Counted from the first letter of the stretch, positions 16,133 through 25,596 are shown. The stretch: 64,000 bases of DNA from Streptomyces gardneri (GCF_006539185.1 NZ_BJMN01000028.1:62001-126000); one strand, 5' to 3'. Made by a program: numbers and translations. The notes: generated by a model from the letters alone, not told the origin.

Positions 16133-17068
16133 TCAGCGGTCGGGCTCGGGGTCCTTCAGCCAGTTGACGAGCTCCGTGGAGAAGGCCACCGGGTCCTCCT
16201 CGTGCGGGAAGTGGCCGAGACCGTCGAAGAGCCGCCAGCGGTACGGCGCTTCCACGTACTCGCCCGAACCGGCCGCGCTGCGGGTCCGCATCACCGGGTC
16301 GAGGGAGCCGTGGAGGTGCAGCGTCGGTACCCGTACGGGCCGCTTCATGCGCCGGTTGAACTGGATGCCGTCCGGGCGGGCCAGGGACCGCACCATCCAG
16401 CGGTACGGCTCGATCGAGCAGTGCGCCGTCGACGGGACCAGCATCGCCCGCCGGTACACCTCGACGGCCTCGTCGTCGGCGGGGCGCGGCCCCGACCAGT
16501 CGTGGATCAGCTCCCCGACGAGCGCCGCGTCGTCCGCGACGAGCTGACGCTCCGGCAGCCACGGCCGCTGGAAGCCCCAGATGTGCGAGCCGGCCCGCGA
16601 CTGCGCGAAGTCGCCGAGCATCGCCGAGCGCCAGCGGCGCGGGTGCGGCATCGAGGAGACGGCCAGGCGGCGCACCAGCTTGGGCCGCATCACGGCCGCC
16701 GTCCAGGCGAGGTAGCCGCCCAGGTCGTGCCCGACGAGCGCCGCGTCCGGTTCCCCGAGGGAGCGGATGACGCCGGTGATGTCGAGGGCCAGGTTGGCGG
16801 GGTCGTAACCCCGGGGTGTGCGGTCGCTGCCGCCCACCCCGCGCAGGTCCATCGCGACGGCCCGGAACCCCGCCTCGGCGAGGGCCGGCAGCTGGTGGCG
16901 CCAGGTCCACCAGAACTGCGGGAAGCCGTGCAGGAGCAGCACCAGCGGGCCGTCGCCCATCTCGGCGATGTGGAAGCGGGCGCCGTTGGCGGCCACGTCG
17001 CGATGGGTCCACGGCCCGTCGAGCCGGACGGGCCCGCCGTTGCCGTTGCTGCTCTCGGGGAGGGTCAT
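16133..17068 (-). CDS. alpha/beta hydrolase (epoxide hydrolase-like)
   Basis: A 311-residue alpha/beta-hydrolase. Oxyanion motif HGFPQFWWTW (around residue 50), nucleophile elbow VGHDLGGYLAW with aspartate as nucleophile, cap region, and the C-terminal His in DGLGHFPHEED. The Asp nucleophile and the HGFP motif are those of epoxide hydrolases and haloalkane dehalogenases; the position matches mycobacterial ephE (Rv3670), so epoxide hydrolase is the better guess. The ATG overlaps the stop of the holin-family gene (ATGA). Confidence 0.87.
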   Translation of the reverse strand: MTLPESSNGNGGPVRLDGPWTHRDVAANGARFHIAEMGDGPLVLLLHGFPQFWWTWRHQLPALAEAGFRAVAMDLRGVGGSDRTPRGYDPANLALDITGVIRSLGEPDAALVGHDLGGYLAWTAAVMRPKLVRRLAVSSMPHPRRWRSAMLGDFAQSRAGSHIWGFQRPWLPERQLVADDAALVGELIHDWSGPRPADDEAVEVYRRAMLVPSTAHCSIEPYRWMVRSLARPDGIQFNRRMKRPVRVPTLHLHGSLDPVMRTRSAAGSGEYVEAPYRWRLFDGLGHFPHEEDPVAFSTELVNWLKDPEPDR

Positions 17069-17550
17069 ACGGACGAGCGTGCCACAGCGGAGGCCTTGTC
17101 CAGTGCCTTGGCCGCCTCCGGGCGCGGGTGCGGCTTCACCGTGGCGATCACGGCGGCCGTCTTCTTCGCGGAGGCGATGGACTTCTCCGGCGGCTTCACC
17201 TTGCGGAACTTGGCGTACGCCACGAAGCCGAGGAGGCACGCGAGCAGCACGTTCGCCGCGAAGGAGAGGAGGAAGCACCAGACGAGGTTCCAGCCCCCGT
17301 CGCCGTTGTGCCCGCCGGTCCAGGTGTTGATGGCGTACGCGAGCGCGAAGCTCAGCATCGGCAGCGAGAACAGCAGCACGACGCCGGCGGCGATGCCCGC
17401 GGCACTGCCGATCGCGCCGCGCTTGACGTCCTGCTTGACCTCGGCCTTGGCCAGGGCGATCTCGTCGTGCACCAGCGCGGACATCTCGGCGGTCGCCGAG
17501 GCGACCAGCTGGCCGAGGCTGCGCTCGGTGCCGTCGAACGGGTCGCTCAT
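17065..17550 (-). CDS. phage holin family (DUF1469-type) membrane protein
   Basis: A 161-residue protein with an amphipathic N-terminal helix (QLVASATAEMSALVHDEIALAKAEV), two membrane helices (about 50-75, GIAAGVVLLFSLPMLSFALAY, and 85-115) and a Lys/Ala-rich cytoplasmic tail. The family name comes from resemblance to phage holins, but these are chromosomal, nonlytic and of unknown role. ATG 17550 follows GAGGGAGCAG. It is coupled to the hydrolase gene downstream, as in mycobacteria (Rv3669-Rv3670). Confidence 0.87.
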   Translation of the reverse strand: MSDPFDGTERSLGQLVASATAEMSALVHDEIALAKAEVKQDVKRGAIGSAAGIAAGVVLLFSLPMLSFALAYAINTWTGGHNGDGGWNLVWCFLLSFAANVLLACLLGFVAYAKFRKVKPPEKSIASAKKTAAVIATVKPHPRPEAAKALDKASAVARSSV

Positions 17551-17624
17551 CGCTGCTCCCTCTTCTCTTCTGCGGTCCGAGGCTCTCCACACGGTGCGAG
17601 TCCTCTTCCACGGTCCGACTCAGA

Positions 17625-19016
17625 TCATGCCGGACGGTCGGCGTCGTCGCGCGATGCCCCCGCCGCTTGGGCGAGCTCGCGGTGCTCGGCGGCCTTCTTC
17701 TCGTAGATCTCCGCCATGCGTACGTGGTACGCCGGGTCGCCCTCCTCGTAGATGTCGGGGATGCCGTCCTCGTCGTCGTCGCGCTCCTCGTCGGCGATGA
17801 GCGCCCGGTACTTCCTGACCCGGAGCTTCAGCAGGACGGAGGCGAAGACGGCCGCGATGAGCGAGCCGATGAGGACGGCGGCCTTCACCTCGTCGGTGAG
17901 GGTGTCGTCGCCGGCGAAGGCGAGCTCGCCGATGAGCAGCGAGACGGTGAAGCCGATGCCGGCGAGGGAGGCGACGGCGAAGACGTCCGGCCAGGTCAGG
18001 TCGGGGTTGAGTTCGGCCCTGGTGAAGCGGGCGGCGAGCCAGGTGCCGCCGAAGATGCCGATGGCCTTGCCGACGACGAGGCCGAGGACGACGCCGAGGG
18101 TGACCGGCTGCGTGAAGACGTCCCCGATCGCCCCGCCGGAGACGCTGACGCCGGCGGAGAAGAGCGCGAACAGCGGGACGGCGAGGCCGGCCGAGAGCGG
18201 GCGTACGAGGTGCTCGATGTGCTCGCCGGGGGAGTGCTTCTCGCCCTCGCGGGTGGTGCAGCGCAGCATCAGGCCCATCGCGACGCCGGCGATGGTGGCG
18301 TGGACGCCGCTGTTGTACATGAGGGCCCAGATGACGAGGGCCAGCGGGACGTACACGTACCAGCCGCGGACGTCCTTGCGGAGGAGCAGCCAGAAGACGA
18401 CGAGTCCGGCGAAGGCGCCGCCGAGCGCGGCGAAGTTCAGGTCGCTGGTGAAGAAGATCGCGATGATCAGGATCGCGAAGAGGTCGTCGACGACGGCGAG
18501 GGTGAGCAGGAAGGCGCGCAGCGCGGACGGCAGCGAGGTGCCGATGACGGCGAGGACGGCGAGCGCGAAGGCGATGTCGGTCGCGGTGGGCACGGCCCAG
18601 CCGTCCATCGAGCCGTTGCCGAGGGTGTTGACCAGGGCGTAGACGAGGGCGGGCGCGGCCATGCCGCAGATCGCGGCGATGACGGGGAGCGCGGCGGCCT
18701 TGGGGTCGCGCAGCTCGCCCGCGACGAGCTCGCGCTTGAGCTCGATGCCGGCGACGAAGAAGAAGATCGCGAGGAGGCCGTCGGCCGCCCAGTGCTGGAT
18801 CGACAGGTCGAGGCCGAGGGCGGCGGGACCGATGTGGAAGTCCTGCACGGACTTGTAGCTGTCCGCCGCGGGGCTGTTGGCCCAGACGAGGGCGGCGACG
18901 GCGGCGAGGAGGAGCAGTACGCCGCCGACGGTCTCGGTGCGCAGGGCGTCGGTCAGGTACCGCCGCTCGGGCAGGGAGAGCCGGCCGAGGAACTTTCGGT
19001 CGGTGGGCGCAGACAC
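17625..19016 (-). CDS. nhaA: Na+/H+ antiporter NhaA
   Basis: A 463-residue antiporter with about twelve membrane helices. The essential aspartates are visible in PTATDIAFALAVLAVIG and AVVDDLFAILIIA (equivalents of E. coli D133 and D163/D164). It exports Na+ or Li+ in exchange for protons. About 60 residues beyond the E. coli length form an acidic cytoplasmic tail (RDDDEDGIPDIYEEGDPAYH). GTG start at 19016 follows GGAGGA by 7 nt. Upstream lie two pairs of direct repeats that may regulate it. Confidence 0.95.
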   Translation of the reverse strand: MSAPTDRKFLGRLSLPERRYLTDALRTETVGGVLLLLAAVAALVWANSPAADSYKSVQDFHIGPAALGLDLSIQHWAADGLLAIFFFVAGIELKRELVAGELRDPKAAALPVIAAICGMAAPALVYALVNTLGNGSMDGWAVPTATDIAFALAVLAVIGTSLPSALRAFLLTLAVVDDLFAILIIAIFFTSDLNFAALGGAFAGLVVFWLLLRKDVRGWYVYVPLALVIWALMYNSGVHATIAGVAMGLMLRCTTREGEKHSPGEHIEHLVRPLSAGLAVPLFALFSAGVSVSGGAIGDVFTQPVTLGVVLGLVVGKAIGIFGGTWLAARFTRAELNPDLTWPDVFAVASLAGIGFTVSLLIGELAFAGDDTLTDEVKAAVLIGSLIAAVFASVLLKLRVRKYRALIADEERDDDEDGIPDIYEEGDPAYHVRMAEIYEKKAAEHRELAQAAGASRDDADRPA

Positions 19017-19087
19017 GTGGGAATCCTCCGTCGGGCAGGCAGGGCAAAGCACATGCCGACCAGACTTCCCGGCTCACCTAGGTCTTT

Positions 19088-19169
19088 CTGACGCGTTCCT
19101 GACGCGATCCTTACTTTACCTAACGAGCGGAGGGTGTGTCCGGCGGGATTCACTTTCGGGATTCACTTT
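19088..19169. repeat. paired direct repeats upstream of nhaA
   Basis: CTGACGCG occurs at 19088 and 19099 (11-bp period), and CGGGATTCACTTT is repeated perfectly head to tail at 19144-19156 and 19157-19169. The surrounding bases are AT-richer than the window average. They lie 72-153 bp before the nhaA start and could be activator or repressor sites. Confidence 0.6.
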
Positions 19170-19220
19170 ATGGATGTTCGCGGCTTTCGTCCCATCGAGG
19201 GCAGGTCCGGCCCGGCATGC

Positions 19221-19256
19221 GGAACGCCCGCCCCGAAGGCTCGGGACGGGCGTTCC
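19221..19256 (-). terminator. terminator after acs
   Basis: GGAACGCCCG-C-CCCGA pairs with TCGGG-A-CGGGCGTTCC, a 16-position stem with one mismatch and a 4-nt loop, located 58 nt beyond the acs stop. Confidence 0.85.
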
Positions 19257-19313
19257 GTGTCGTACGGCGGCTGTCGCTGATCGGTCCTCGATCAGCCCTT
19301 GATCAGCCTTTGA

Positions 19314-21269
19314 TCAGTCCTCGCTGGAGGAGGTCGGCAGCTGGGTCTGGATCAGCGACATGACCGAGGAGTCGGTGAGCGTCGTGACGTCGCCCAGCTC
19401 CCGGTTCTCCGCCACGTCGCGCAGCAGACGGCGCATGATCTTGCCCGAGCGGGTCTTCGGCAGCTCCGCGACCGGCAGGATCCGCTTCGGCTTGGCGATC
19501 GGGCCGAGGGTCGCGCCGACGTGGTTGCGCAGGTCGGCGACGAGGTTCTCGTCCTCGGTCGCCGAGCCGCGCAGGATGACGAAGGCGACGATGGCCTGGC
19601 CGGTCGTCTCGTCGGCGGCGCCGACGACGGCCGCCTCGGCCACGGACGGGTGCGAGACGAGCGCCGACTCGACCTCGGTGGTCGAGATGTTGTGGCCCGA
19701 GACGAGCATGACGTCGTCGACCCGGCCGAGCAGCCAGATGTCGCCGTCCTCGTCCTTCTTGGCACCGTCACCGGCGAAGTACTTGCCCTCGAAGCGGGAC
19801 CAGTACGTGTCGATGTACCGCTGGTCGTCGCCCCAGATCGTGCGGAGCATCGACGGCCACGGCTCGGTGAGGACCAGGTAGCCGCCGCCGCCGTTCGGCA
19901 CCTCGTTCGCCTCGTCGTCGACGACGGTCGCGGCGATGCCGGGCAGCGGGCGCTGGGCGGAGCCCGGCTTGGTCTCGGTGACGCCCGGCAGCGGCGAGAT
20001 CATCATCGCGCCGGTCTCGGTCTGCCACCAGGTGTCCACGATCGGGGTCTTGTTCGCGCCGATGTGCTCGCGGTACCAGACCCAGGCCTCGGGGTTGATC
20101 GGCTCGCCGACCGAGCCAAGGACCCGGAGGCTGGACAGGTCGAACTTCGCGGGGATGTCGTCGCCCCACTTCATGAACGTGCGGATCGCGGTGGGCGCCG
20201 TGTAGAGGATCGTGACGCCGTACTTCTGCACGATCTCCCAGAACCGCCCCTGGTGCGGGGTGTCCGGGGTGCCCTCGTACATGACCTGCGTCGCGCCGTT
20301 GGCCAGCGGGCCGTAGACGATGTACGAGTGCCCGGTGACCCAGCCGATGTCGGCGGTGCACCAGTAGACGTCGGTCTCCGGCTTCAGGTCGAAGACGGCG
20401 TGGTGCGTGTACGCGGCCTGGGTGAGGTAGCCGCCGGAGGTGTGCAGGATGCCCTTCGGCTTACCCGTGGTGCCGGAGGTGTAGAGGATGAAGAGCGGGT
20501 GCTCCGCATCGAAGGCCTCCGGGGTGTGCTCCGCGGACTGGCGGGCGACGATGTCGTCCCACCACACGTCGCGGCCCTCGGTGAAGGCGGTGTCCTGGCC
20601 CGTACGGCGGACCACGAGGACGTGCTCGACCTGCGGGCACTTGGCGACGGCCTCGTCGATGGCCGGCTTCAGGGCGCTCGGCTTGCCGCGGCGGTAGCCG
20701 CCGTCGGCGGTCACGACCAGCTTGGCGTCGGCGTCCTGGATGCGGGAGGCGACGGCGTCGGCCGAGAAGCCGCCGAAGACCACCGAGTGGGCGGCGCCGA
20801 CGCGGGCGCAGGCCAGCATCGTGATGGCCGCCTCGGGGATCATCGGCAGGTAGACGGCGACCCGGTCGCCCTTGCGGACGCCCAGCTCGGTCAGGGCGTT
20901 GGCCGCCTTGGAGACCTCGTCCTTGAGCTCGGCGTAGGTGATGGCGCGGCTGTCGCCCGGCTCGCCCTCGAAGTGGATGGCGACGCGGTCGCCGTTGCCG
21001 GCCTCGACATGACGGTCGACGCAGTTGTACGCCACGTTCAGCTCGCCGTCCGCGAACCACTTGGCGAACGGCGGGTTCGACCAGTCGAGCGTCTCGGTCG
21101 GCTCGGTGGCCCAGGTCAGGCGCTTGGCCTGCTCGGCCCAGAAGCCCAGCCTGTCCGCCTTGGCCTGCTCGTACGCCTCCGCCGTCACATTGGCGTCCGC
21201 GGCCAGCTCGGCGGGCGGTGCGAACCGCCGCTCTTCCTTGAGCAGGTTGGCCAAGGATTCGTTGCTCAC
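19314..21269 (-). CDS. acs: acetyl-CoA synthetase
   Basis: A 651-residue AMP-forming acetate-CoA ligase, almost the length of E. coli Acs (652). Adenylation core LYTSGTTGKPKGILHTSGG, the acetate-pocket segment VDTWWQTETGAMM, and the C-terminal PKTRSGKIMRRLLR with the catalytic lysine that in this family is inactivated by acetylation. It converts acetate, ATP and CoA to acetyl-CoA and AMP. The GTG at 21269 is preceded by AAAGGGAGA. The gene is monocistronic, ending at a strong terminator; linkage matches mycobacterial Rv3667. Confidence 0.96.
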   Translation of the reverse strand: MSNESLANLLKEERRFAPPAELAADANVTAEAYEQAKADRLGFWAEQAKRLTWATEPTETLDWSNPPFAKWFADGELNVAYNCVDRHVEAGNGDRVAIHFEGEPGDSRAITYAELKDEVSKAANALTELGVRKGDRVAVYLPMIPEAAITMLACARVGAAHSVVFGGFSADAVASRIQDADAKLVVTADGGYRRGKPSALKPAIDEAVAKCPQVEHVLVVRRTGQDTAFTEGRDVWWDDIVARQSAEHTPEAFDAEHPLFILYTSGTTGKPKGILHTSGGYLTQAAYTHHAVFDLKPETDVYWCTADIGWVTGHSYIVYGPLANGATQVMYEGTPDTPHQGRFWEIVQKYGVTILYTAPTAIRTFMKWGDDIPAKFDLSSLRVLGSVGEPINPEAWVWYREHIGANKTPIVDTWWQTETGAMMISPLPGVTETKPGSAQRPLPGIAATVVDDEANEVPNGGGGYLVLTEPWPSMLRTIWGDDQRYIDTYWSRFEGKYFAGDGAKKDEDGDIWLLGRVDDVMLVSGHNISTTEVESALVSHPSVAEAAVVGAADETTGQAIVAFVILRGSATEDENLVADLRNHVGATLGPIAKPKRILPVAELPKTRSGKIMRRLLRDVAENRELGDVTTLTDSSVMSLIQTQLPTSSSED

Positions 21270-21392
21270 GACATCTCCCTTTCCCAGGGCGTCCTCTGTG
21301 CGTATGTGTCCCGCGTCATACCTCATCAGTCAGATGCCCGGGTGACAAGAGTCTCCAGGGAATTGGTTTAGACCTGTGAGTGACTTGACGTG

Positions 21393-21434
21393 GTGTGGCC
21401 CCTTGCTCCAGAGCGGGGGGAGAAGGGGCCACAC
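21393..21434 (-). terminator. terminator after SulP-carbonic anhydrase gene
   Basis: GTGTGGCCCCTT / AAGGGGCCACAC, a 12-bp perfect stem with an 18-nt loop, 29 nt past the stop. Confidence 0.85.
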
Positions 21435-21462
21435 AGTCTCACGGACGGGGACACCGGATGGT

Positions 21463-23934
21463 TCAGGACGCGCGCGCCGTCTCCCTGACGTCCGCTTCTC
21501 CGGCCTGCGTCTCCCTGCCGTCCGCCTCTGCGAGGGCCGTCGGCATGACCCGGGTGAAGACGTCGTCGTAGCTGTGCACCTCGTCCGTGCCGGAGAGCAG
21601 GTACGCCTGCGCCTCGCCCACGTGGAAGTACACGCCGTGCAGCGTGAGGCTGCCCTCGGCCAGTCGGCGCGCCACCGACTCGTACGCCCTGAGGTGCTCC
21701 AGCTGCTGGACCACGTTGGTCAGGCAGAGCTGCTCGACCGCGTCGGCCGGCAGCCGGCCGGAGATCCGGGCCCAGGCGTGGCGACGGCTCGCCATCCGCT
21801 CCAGGCTCGGCCGGCCGTGCCGCAGCCAGCGCCGCAGCGGGGTCCGCGGCACCGCCAGGTCGTCCGGGCCGCTGCCCAGCAGGGCCTGCATCGCGCCGCA
21901 GCCGGAGTGGCCGCACACGGTGATCGACGCGACCTGGAGCACGTCCACCGCGTACTCGATCGCCGCCGCCACCGAGTCGTCCCCGCTCTCCTCGCCGGGG
22001 AGGGGGACGAGATTGCCGACGTTGCGCACGGTGAAGAGGTCGCCCGGGCCGCTGGAGGTGATCATGCTCGTGACCAGGCGGGAGTCCGCGCAGGTCAGGA
22101 AGAGCTGTGACGGGCGCTGGCCCTCGCGGGCGAGCCGGGCGAGCTCGTCCCGGACGAGCGGGGCGGTGTTCCGCTGGAACTTGCCGATGCCGCTGGCCAG
22201 GTGCAGCCCCGAGGTCCGCCGGGCCTCGGCGGGCTCCGCGGGCGTGTCGGGTCCTTCGGATCCTTCCCGGGAGGCGGTGGGGCCGTCGGCCGGCAGCTCC
22301 CCGCACTGGTGGTTGTGCCACGGGGTCCAGGGGCGGCAGCAGGTGGGCGCGGCCGCGTCGGAGGCCGCGGCGGGGGAGGGTTCGGCGATCCGGGCGCCGG
22401 ACGGACCGGTCGTCTCGACCGTCCCGCCGTGGGCGATGTGCCCGGTCGTCCACTCGCTCAGCGTCTCGTAGGCGGCGTGGTCCATGAAGGACCCGTCCAG
22501 CTCGACCACCACGTGGGATCCCTGGGGCAATTGGTGCAGGGCTCGGCTCAGCCGGGGGACGGCGAGGAAGGTCAGCTGGCCCCGTACGCGCAGCAGCTGG
22601 TTCCCGTCGCGCTCCTCGCGGCTGATCCGTGTGCGGGCCAGCCGGTGCAGCGCGACGGCGATCGCCACGGCGATGCCGAGGGCGACGCCTTCGAGGATGC
22701 CGACGAGGACGACACCGGCCGTCGTCACCGCGTACACGACGACCTCGCGGTGCCGGGTGACCGTACGGATGTGGGTGATGCTGACCATCTGGATGCCGAC
22801 CACCATGACGAGCGCGGCGAGTGCTGCCAGCGGGATCAGGTCGAGCGCGGGGACGAGCAGCAGGGCCGCCAGCACGATCCACAGGCCGTGGAGCATGGTG
22901 GAGGTCCGGCTCACCGCTCCCGCCGAGACGTTGGCGACGCTGCGGACCGCGACCCCCGCGACCGGCAGTCCGCCGAGCGCCCCGGAGACCATGTTGGCCG
23001 CGCCCTGTCCGGCGAGCTCACGGTCGAGGTGGGAGCGCGGGACGCTCCCGCTGCGGTCCCCGCGGGCGGCGACGAGCTTGTCGACGGCGACGGCGGAGAG
23101 CAGCGACTGCACGCTCGTCACCAGCGTGATCGTGAGCACCCCGGCGGCGATGCCGAGGACCGGCCCCTCGGGCAGACCGGGCAGCGCGTGACTGCTCCAG
23201 GAGGGCAGGTCGACGCGGGGCACGGAGAGCCCGGCGGCGACGGCCGCCGCCGTCGCCCCGGCCACCGCGACGAGCGCGGCGGGGACTCTCCGTACGAGCC
23301 GGCCGGCCCGGCCCGGAAGCTTCGGCCAGGACAGCAGGACGGTCACGGTGAGGGCGCTGATGGCGAGCGCGGACGGGTGGATGTCCGCCAACTGGGCGGG
23401 TAGGCCGAGGACGTTGTCCACGGCGGAGCTCTGCGGGGTGCCGCCGAGCACGATGTGGAGCTGGGCGAGGGCGATGGTGACGCCGATGCCGGCCACCATG
23501 CCGTGCACGATCGCGGGCGAGACGGCGAGCGCGGATCGGGCCACGCGCAGGGCGGACAGGCCGAGTTGGGCGAGTCCGGCAAGGACGGTGATGGCGCAGG
23601 TGGTGCGCCAGCCGTATCGCTGGATGAGCTCGGCGGTCACCACGGTGAGACCGGCGGCGGGCCCGCTCACCTGGAGCGGGGAGCCGCCGAACCGGCCGGC
23701 GACGATGCCGCCGACGGCGGCGGCGACCAGGCCCGACTGGAGCGGCGCTCCGGTGGCGAGCGCGATGCCGAGCGAGAGCGGCAGGGCGATCAGGAAGACG
23801 GCGACCGAGGCGGACAGGTCCGCGCCGGCGATGCGGAAGCGGCGCGGTCCGCTCGGCGGGCCGTGGGGCCGCTGGGCCCGGGGCCGGTCGGTCTTGTGGT
23901 GGGTGGTCTTGCGGGCAGGGGCGTAGAGAGTCAT
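21463..23934 (-). CDS. SulP-family anion transporter fused to beta-carbonic anhydrase
   Basis: An 823-residue two-enzyme protein. Residues about 35-430 form a SulP/SLC26 transporter with ten or more membrane helices (LPLSLGIALATGAPLQSGLVA, VSGPAAGLTVV); about 450-550 resemble a STAS domain (VVVELDGSFMDHAAYETL); about 600-790 are a beta-class carbonic anhydrase with zinc ligands C614 in TCADSR (paired with D616 and R618) and the His/Cys of GHSGCGAM near 675-678. The fusion suggests bicarbonate transport coupled to CO2 hydration; the direction and ion are inferred. ATG 23934 follows GGAGGAGAC. Such fusions are known in actinobacteria. Confidence 0.93.
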   Translation of the reverse strand: MTLYAPARKTTHHKTDRPRAQRPHGPPSGPRRFRIAGADLSASVAVFLIALPLSLGIALATGAPLQSGLVAAAVGGIVAGRFGGSPLQVSGPAAGLTVVTAELIQRYGWRTTCAITVLAGLAQLGLSALRVARSALAVSPAIVHGMVAGIGVTIALAQLHIVLGGTPQSSAVDNVLGLPAQLADIHPSALAISALTVTVLLSWPKLPGRAGRLVRRVPAALVAVAGATAAAVAAGLSVPRVDLPSWSSHALPGLPEGPVLGIAAGVLTITLVTSVQSLLSAVAVDKLVAARGDRSGSVPRSHLDRELAGQGAANMVSGALGGLPVAGVAVRSVANVSAGAVSRTSTMLHGLWIVLAALLLVPALDLIPLAALAALVMVVGIQMVSITHIRTVTRHREVVVYAVTTAGVVLVGILEGVALGIAVAIAVALHRLARTRISREERDGNQLLRVRGQLTFLAVPRLSRALHQLPQGSHVVVELDGSFMDHAAYETLSEWTTGHIAHGGTVETTGPSGARIAEPSPAAASDAAAPTCCRPWTPWHNHQCGELPADGPTASREGSEGPDTPAEPAEARRTSGLHLASGIGKFQRNTAPLVRDELARLAREGQRPSQLFLTCADSRLVTSMITSSGPGDLFTVRNVGNLVPLPGEESGDDSVAAAIEYAVDVLQVASITVCGHSGCGAMQALLGSGPDDLAVPRTPLRRWLRHGRPSLERMASRRHAWARISGRLPADAVEQLCLTNVVQQLEHLRAYESVARRLAEGSLTLHGVYFHVGEAQAYLLSGTDEVHSYDDVFTRVMPTALAEADGRETQAGEADVRETARAS

Positions 23935-24126
23935 GTTCCCGTCTCCTCCGGGGCGGCGCGGTCGCGGCTCGTGCGGGACGAACGTGGGGGCGCGGCCGTG
24001 GGTCACGGCGTGCAGCGGCGGGATTCCGGCTGGACCCTCGGGATGGGGAGGATCAACGCTCGGTAAATGGATCGTAATGGAGAGTAAAGTCTCCGGCATT
24101 ATTTTCGGGGCAAACAGGGCAACGAT

Positions 24127-24142
24127 TCACCGGTTCCGGTGA
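24127..24142. promoter_or_regulatory. palindrome between SulP-CA and lipoprotein genes
   Basis: TCACCGG-TT-CCGGTGA is a perfect 7-2-7 palindrome in the 324-bp divergent spacer, in its AT-richer half. It may be an operator; the binding protein is not known. The rest of the spacer shows no gene. Confidence 0.4.
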
Positions 24143-24258
24143 TAGACGAACGGATTGCCGCTTGTCGTTTCATCTCCCCGGCAGGTGTGGTGCGACGTTG
24201 ACGCCGCTCGTACGGGATGCCGCTCGTACGGAACACGTGTCTGAGGAGAGGTGGGCGG

Positions 24259-25575
24259 ATGCCAGCCGCCGGGAGAAGGACCGCAGTCCACAAGGCCGTC
24301 CGGAAGAGGGCGCTCGCCGCCGGTGCCCTCGCGGTCGCCCTGATCACCGGCCTCGCCGGCTGCTCGGGCTCCGACGGTGGCAGCCCGTCGGCCTCGCCGG
24401 GTGGCGCGGGCGCCAAGAAGGCCCCGGCCGCCGCTCCGCCGAACGCGGTCCGCCTGATCGGCGACGGTTCCACGGCCTCCACCGGCGCCCAGCCCCACCA
24501 GCCGGTCTGGCAGCGGCTCAAGCCGGGGGAGACCCCGCCGCAGTTCGTGGTCTTCTCGTGGGACGGCGCGGGCGAGGACAGCCAGAAGCTGTTCTCGCAC
24601 TTCCGCTCGGTCGGCAGGAAGTACGACGCGTCCATGACGTACTTCCTGAGCGGCGTGTACCTGCTGCCCGAGGAGAAGCGGAAGCTCTACGACCCCCCGC
24701 AGCACAACGCGGGACGCTCCGACATCGGCTTCAACGACGTCGAGGGGATCCGCGCCACCGTCCGCGAACTGCGTGCGGCGTGGCTGGAGGGCAACGAGAT
24801 CGGCACCCACTTCAACGGCCACTTCTGCGGGAAGGAGTCCGGCGTCGGCAACTGGTCGCCGGAGGAGTGGAAGAGCGAGATCAACCAGGCCAAGTCCTTC
24901 GTCAAGAACTGGAAGACGAACGCCGGGCTGCGCGCGGAGCAGCCGCTCCCCTTCGACTACGACAAGGAGCTCGTCGGCGCCCGTACCCCCTGCCTGGAGG
25001 GGCGGACGAACTTCGTCCAGGCGGCGGCGCAGATGGGCTTCCGCTATGACACGAGCGGTGTCAACGACCAGATCTGGCCCAAGAAGGACCTGGGCCTCTG
25101 GGACCTGTCGATGCAGCTGGTGCCGGTCCCGGGCCGCGCCTTCCAGACGCTCTCCATGGACTACAACTTCCTCGTCAACCAGTCCCCCGGCACGACCCAG
25201 GGCGATCCCTCGCAGCACGCGTACTGGGGCGACCAGATGCGGGACGGCCTGGTGCAGGCCTTCGAGCGCTCCTACCGGGGCAACCGCGCGCCCCTGATCA
25301 TCGGCAACCACTTCGAGTCCTGGAACGGCGGCACGTACATGCGTGCCATCGAGGAGACCATCGCGACGGTCTGCGTGCAGAAGGACGTCAAGTGCGTGTC
25401 CTTCCGCCAGCTCGCCGACTGGCTCGACGCCCAGGACCCCGATGTCGTCGCCAAGATGCGCACCCTCAAGGTGGGCGAGGCCCCGCAGGGCGGCTGGCAG
25501 AGCTTCCTGGCCGCCCAGCCGCCCGCCCCGGCGGGCGCCCCGGCGACCGGCGCCAAGCAGGCCGAGCGACGCTGA
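24259..25575 (+). CDS. polysaccharide deacetylase-like lipoprotein
   Basis: A 438-residue secreted lipoprotein: basic N-terminus, hydrophobic core AAGALAVALITGLAGC with lipobox LAGC and lipidated Cys35, then a Ser/Gly/Pro linker. The remainder resembles a NodB-type carbohydrate esterase fold in modified form: FSWDGAGED in place of the TFDDG motif, NEIGTHFNGHF with the HxxxH metal pair, and ARTPCLE in place of RxPY. The active site differs from true chitin or peptidoglycan deacetylases, so activity is uncertain. ATG 24259 follows GAGGAGAGG. The C-terminus is Pro/Ala-rich. Confidence 0.82.
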   Translation: MPAAGRRTAVHKAVRKRALAAGALAVALITGLAGCSGSDGGSPSASPGGAGAKKAPAAAPPNAVRLIGDGSTASTGAQPHQPVWQRLKPGETPPQFVVFSWDGAGEDSQKLFSHFRSVGRKYDASMTYFLSGVYLLPEEKRKLYDPPQHNAGRSDIGFNDVEGIRATVRELRAAWLEGNEIGTHFNGHFCGKESGVGNWSPEEWKSEINQAKSFVKNWKTNAGLRAEQPLPFDYDKELVGARTPCLEGRTNFVQAAAQMGFRYDTSGVNDQIWPKKDLGLWDLSMQLVPVPGRAFQTLSMDYNFLVNQSPGTTQGDPSQHAYWGDQMRDGLVQAFERSYRGNRAPLIIGNHFESWNGGTYMRAIEETIATVCVQKDVKCVSFRQLADWLDAQDPDVVAKMRTLKVGEAPQGGWQSFLAAQPPAPAGAPATGAKQAERR

Positions 25576-25596
25576 GCCCTTCGCACCACCTGAACC

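Noticed and set aside
17065-17550. Prophage lysis gene because of holin similarity
   Set aside because: No other phage genes nearby; it is a chromosomal holin-family protein with a conserved neighbour in mycobacteria.
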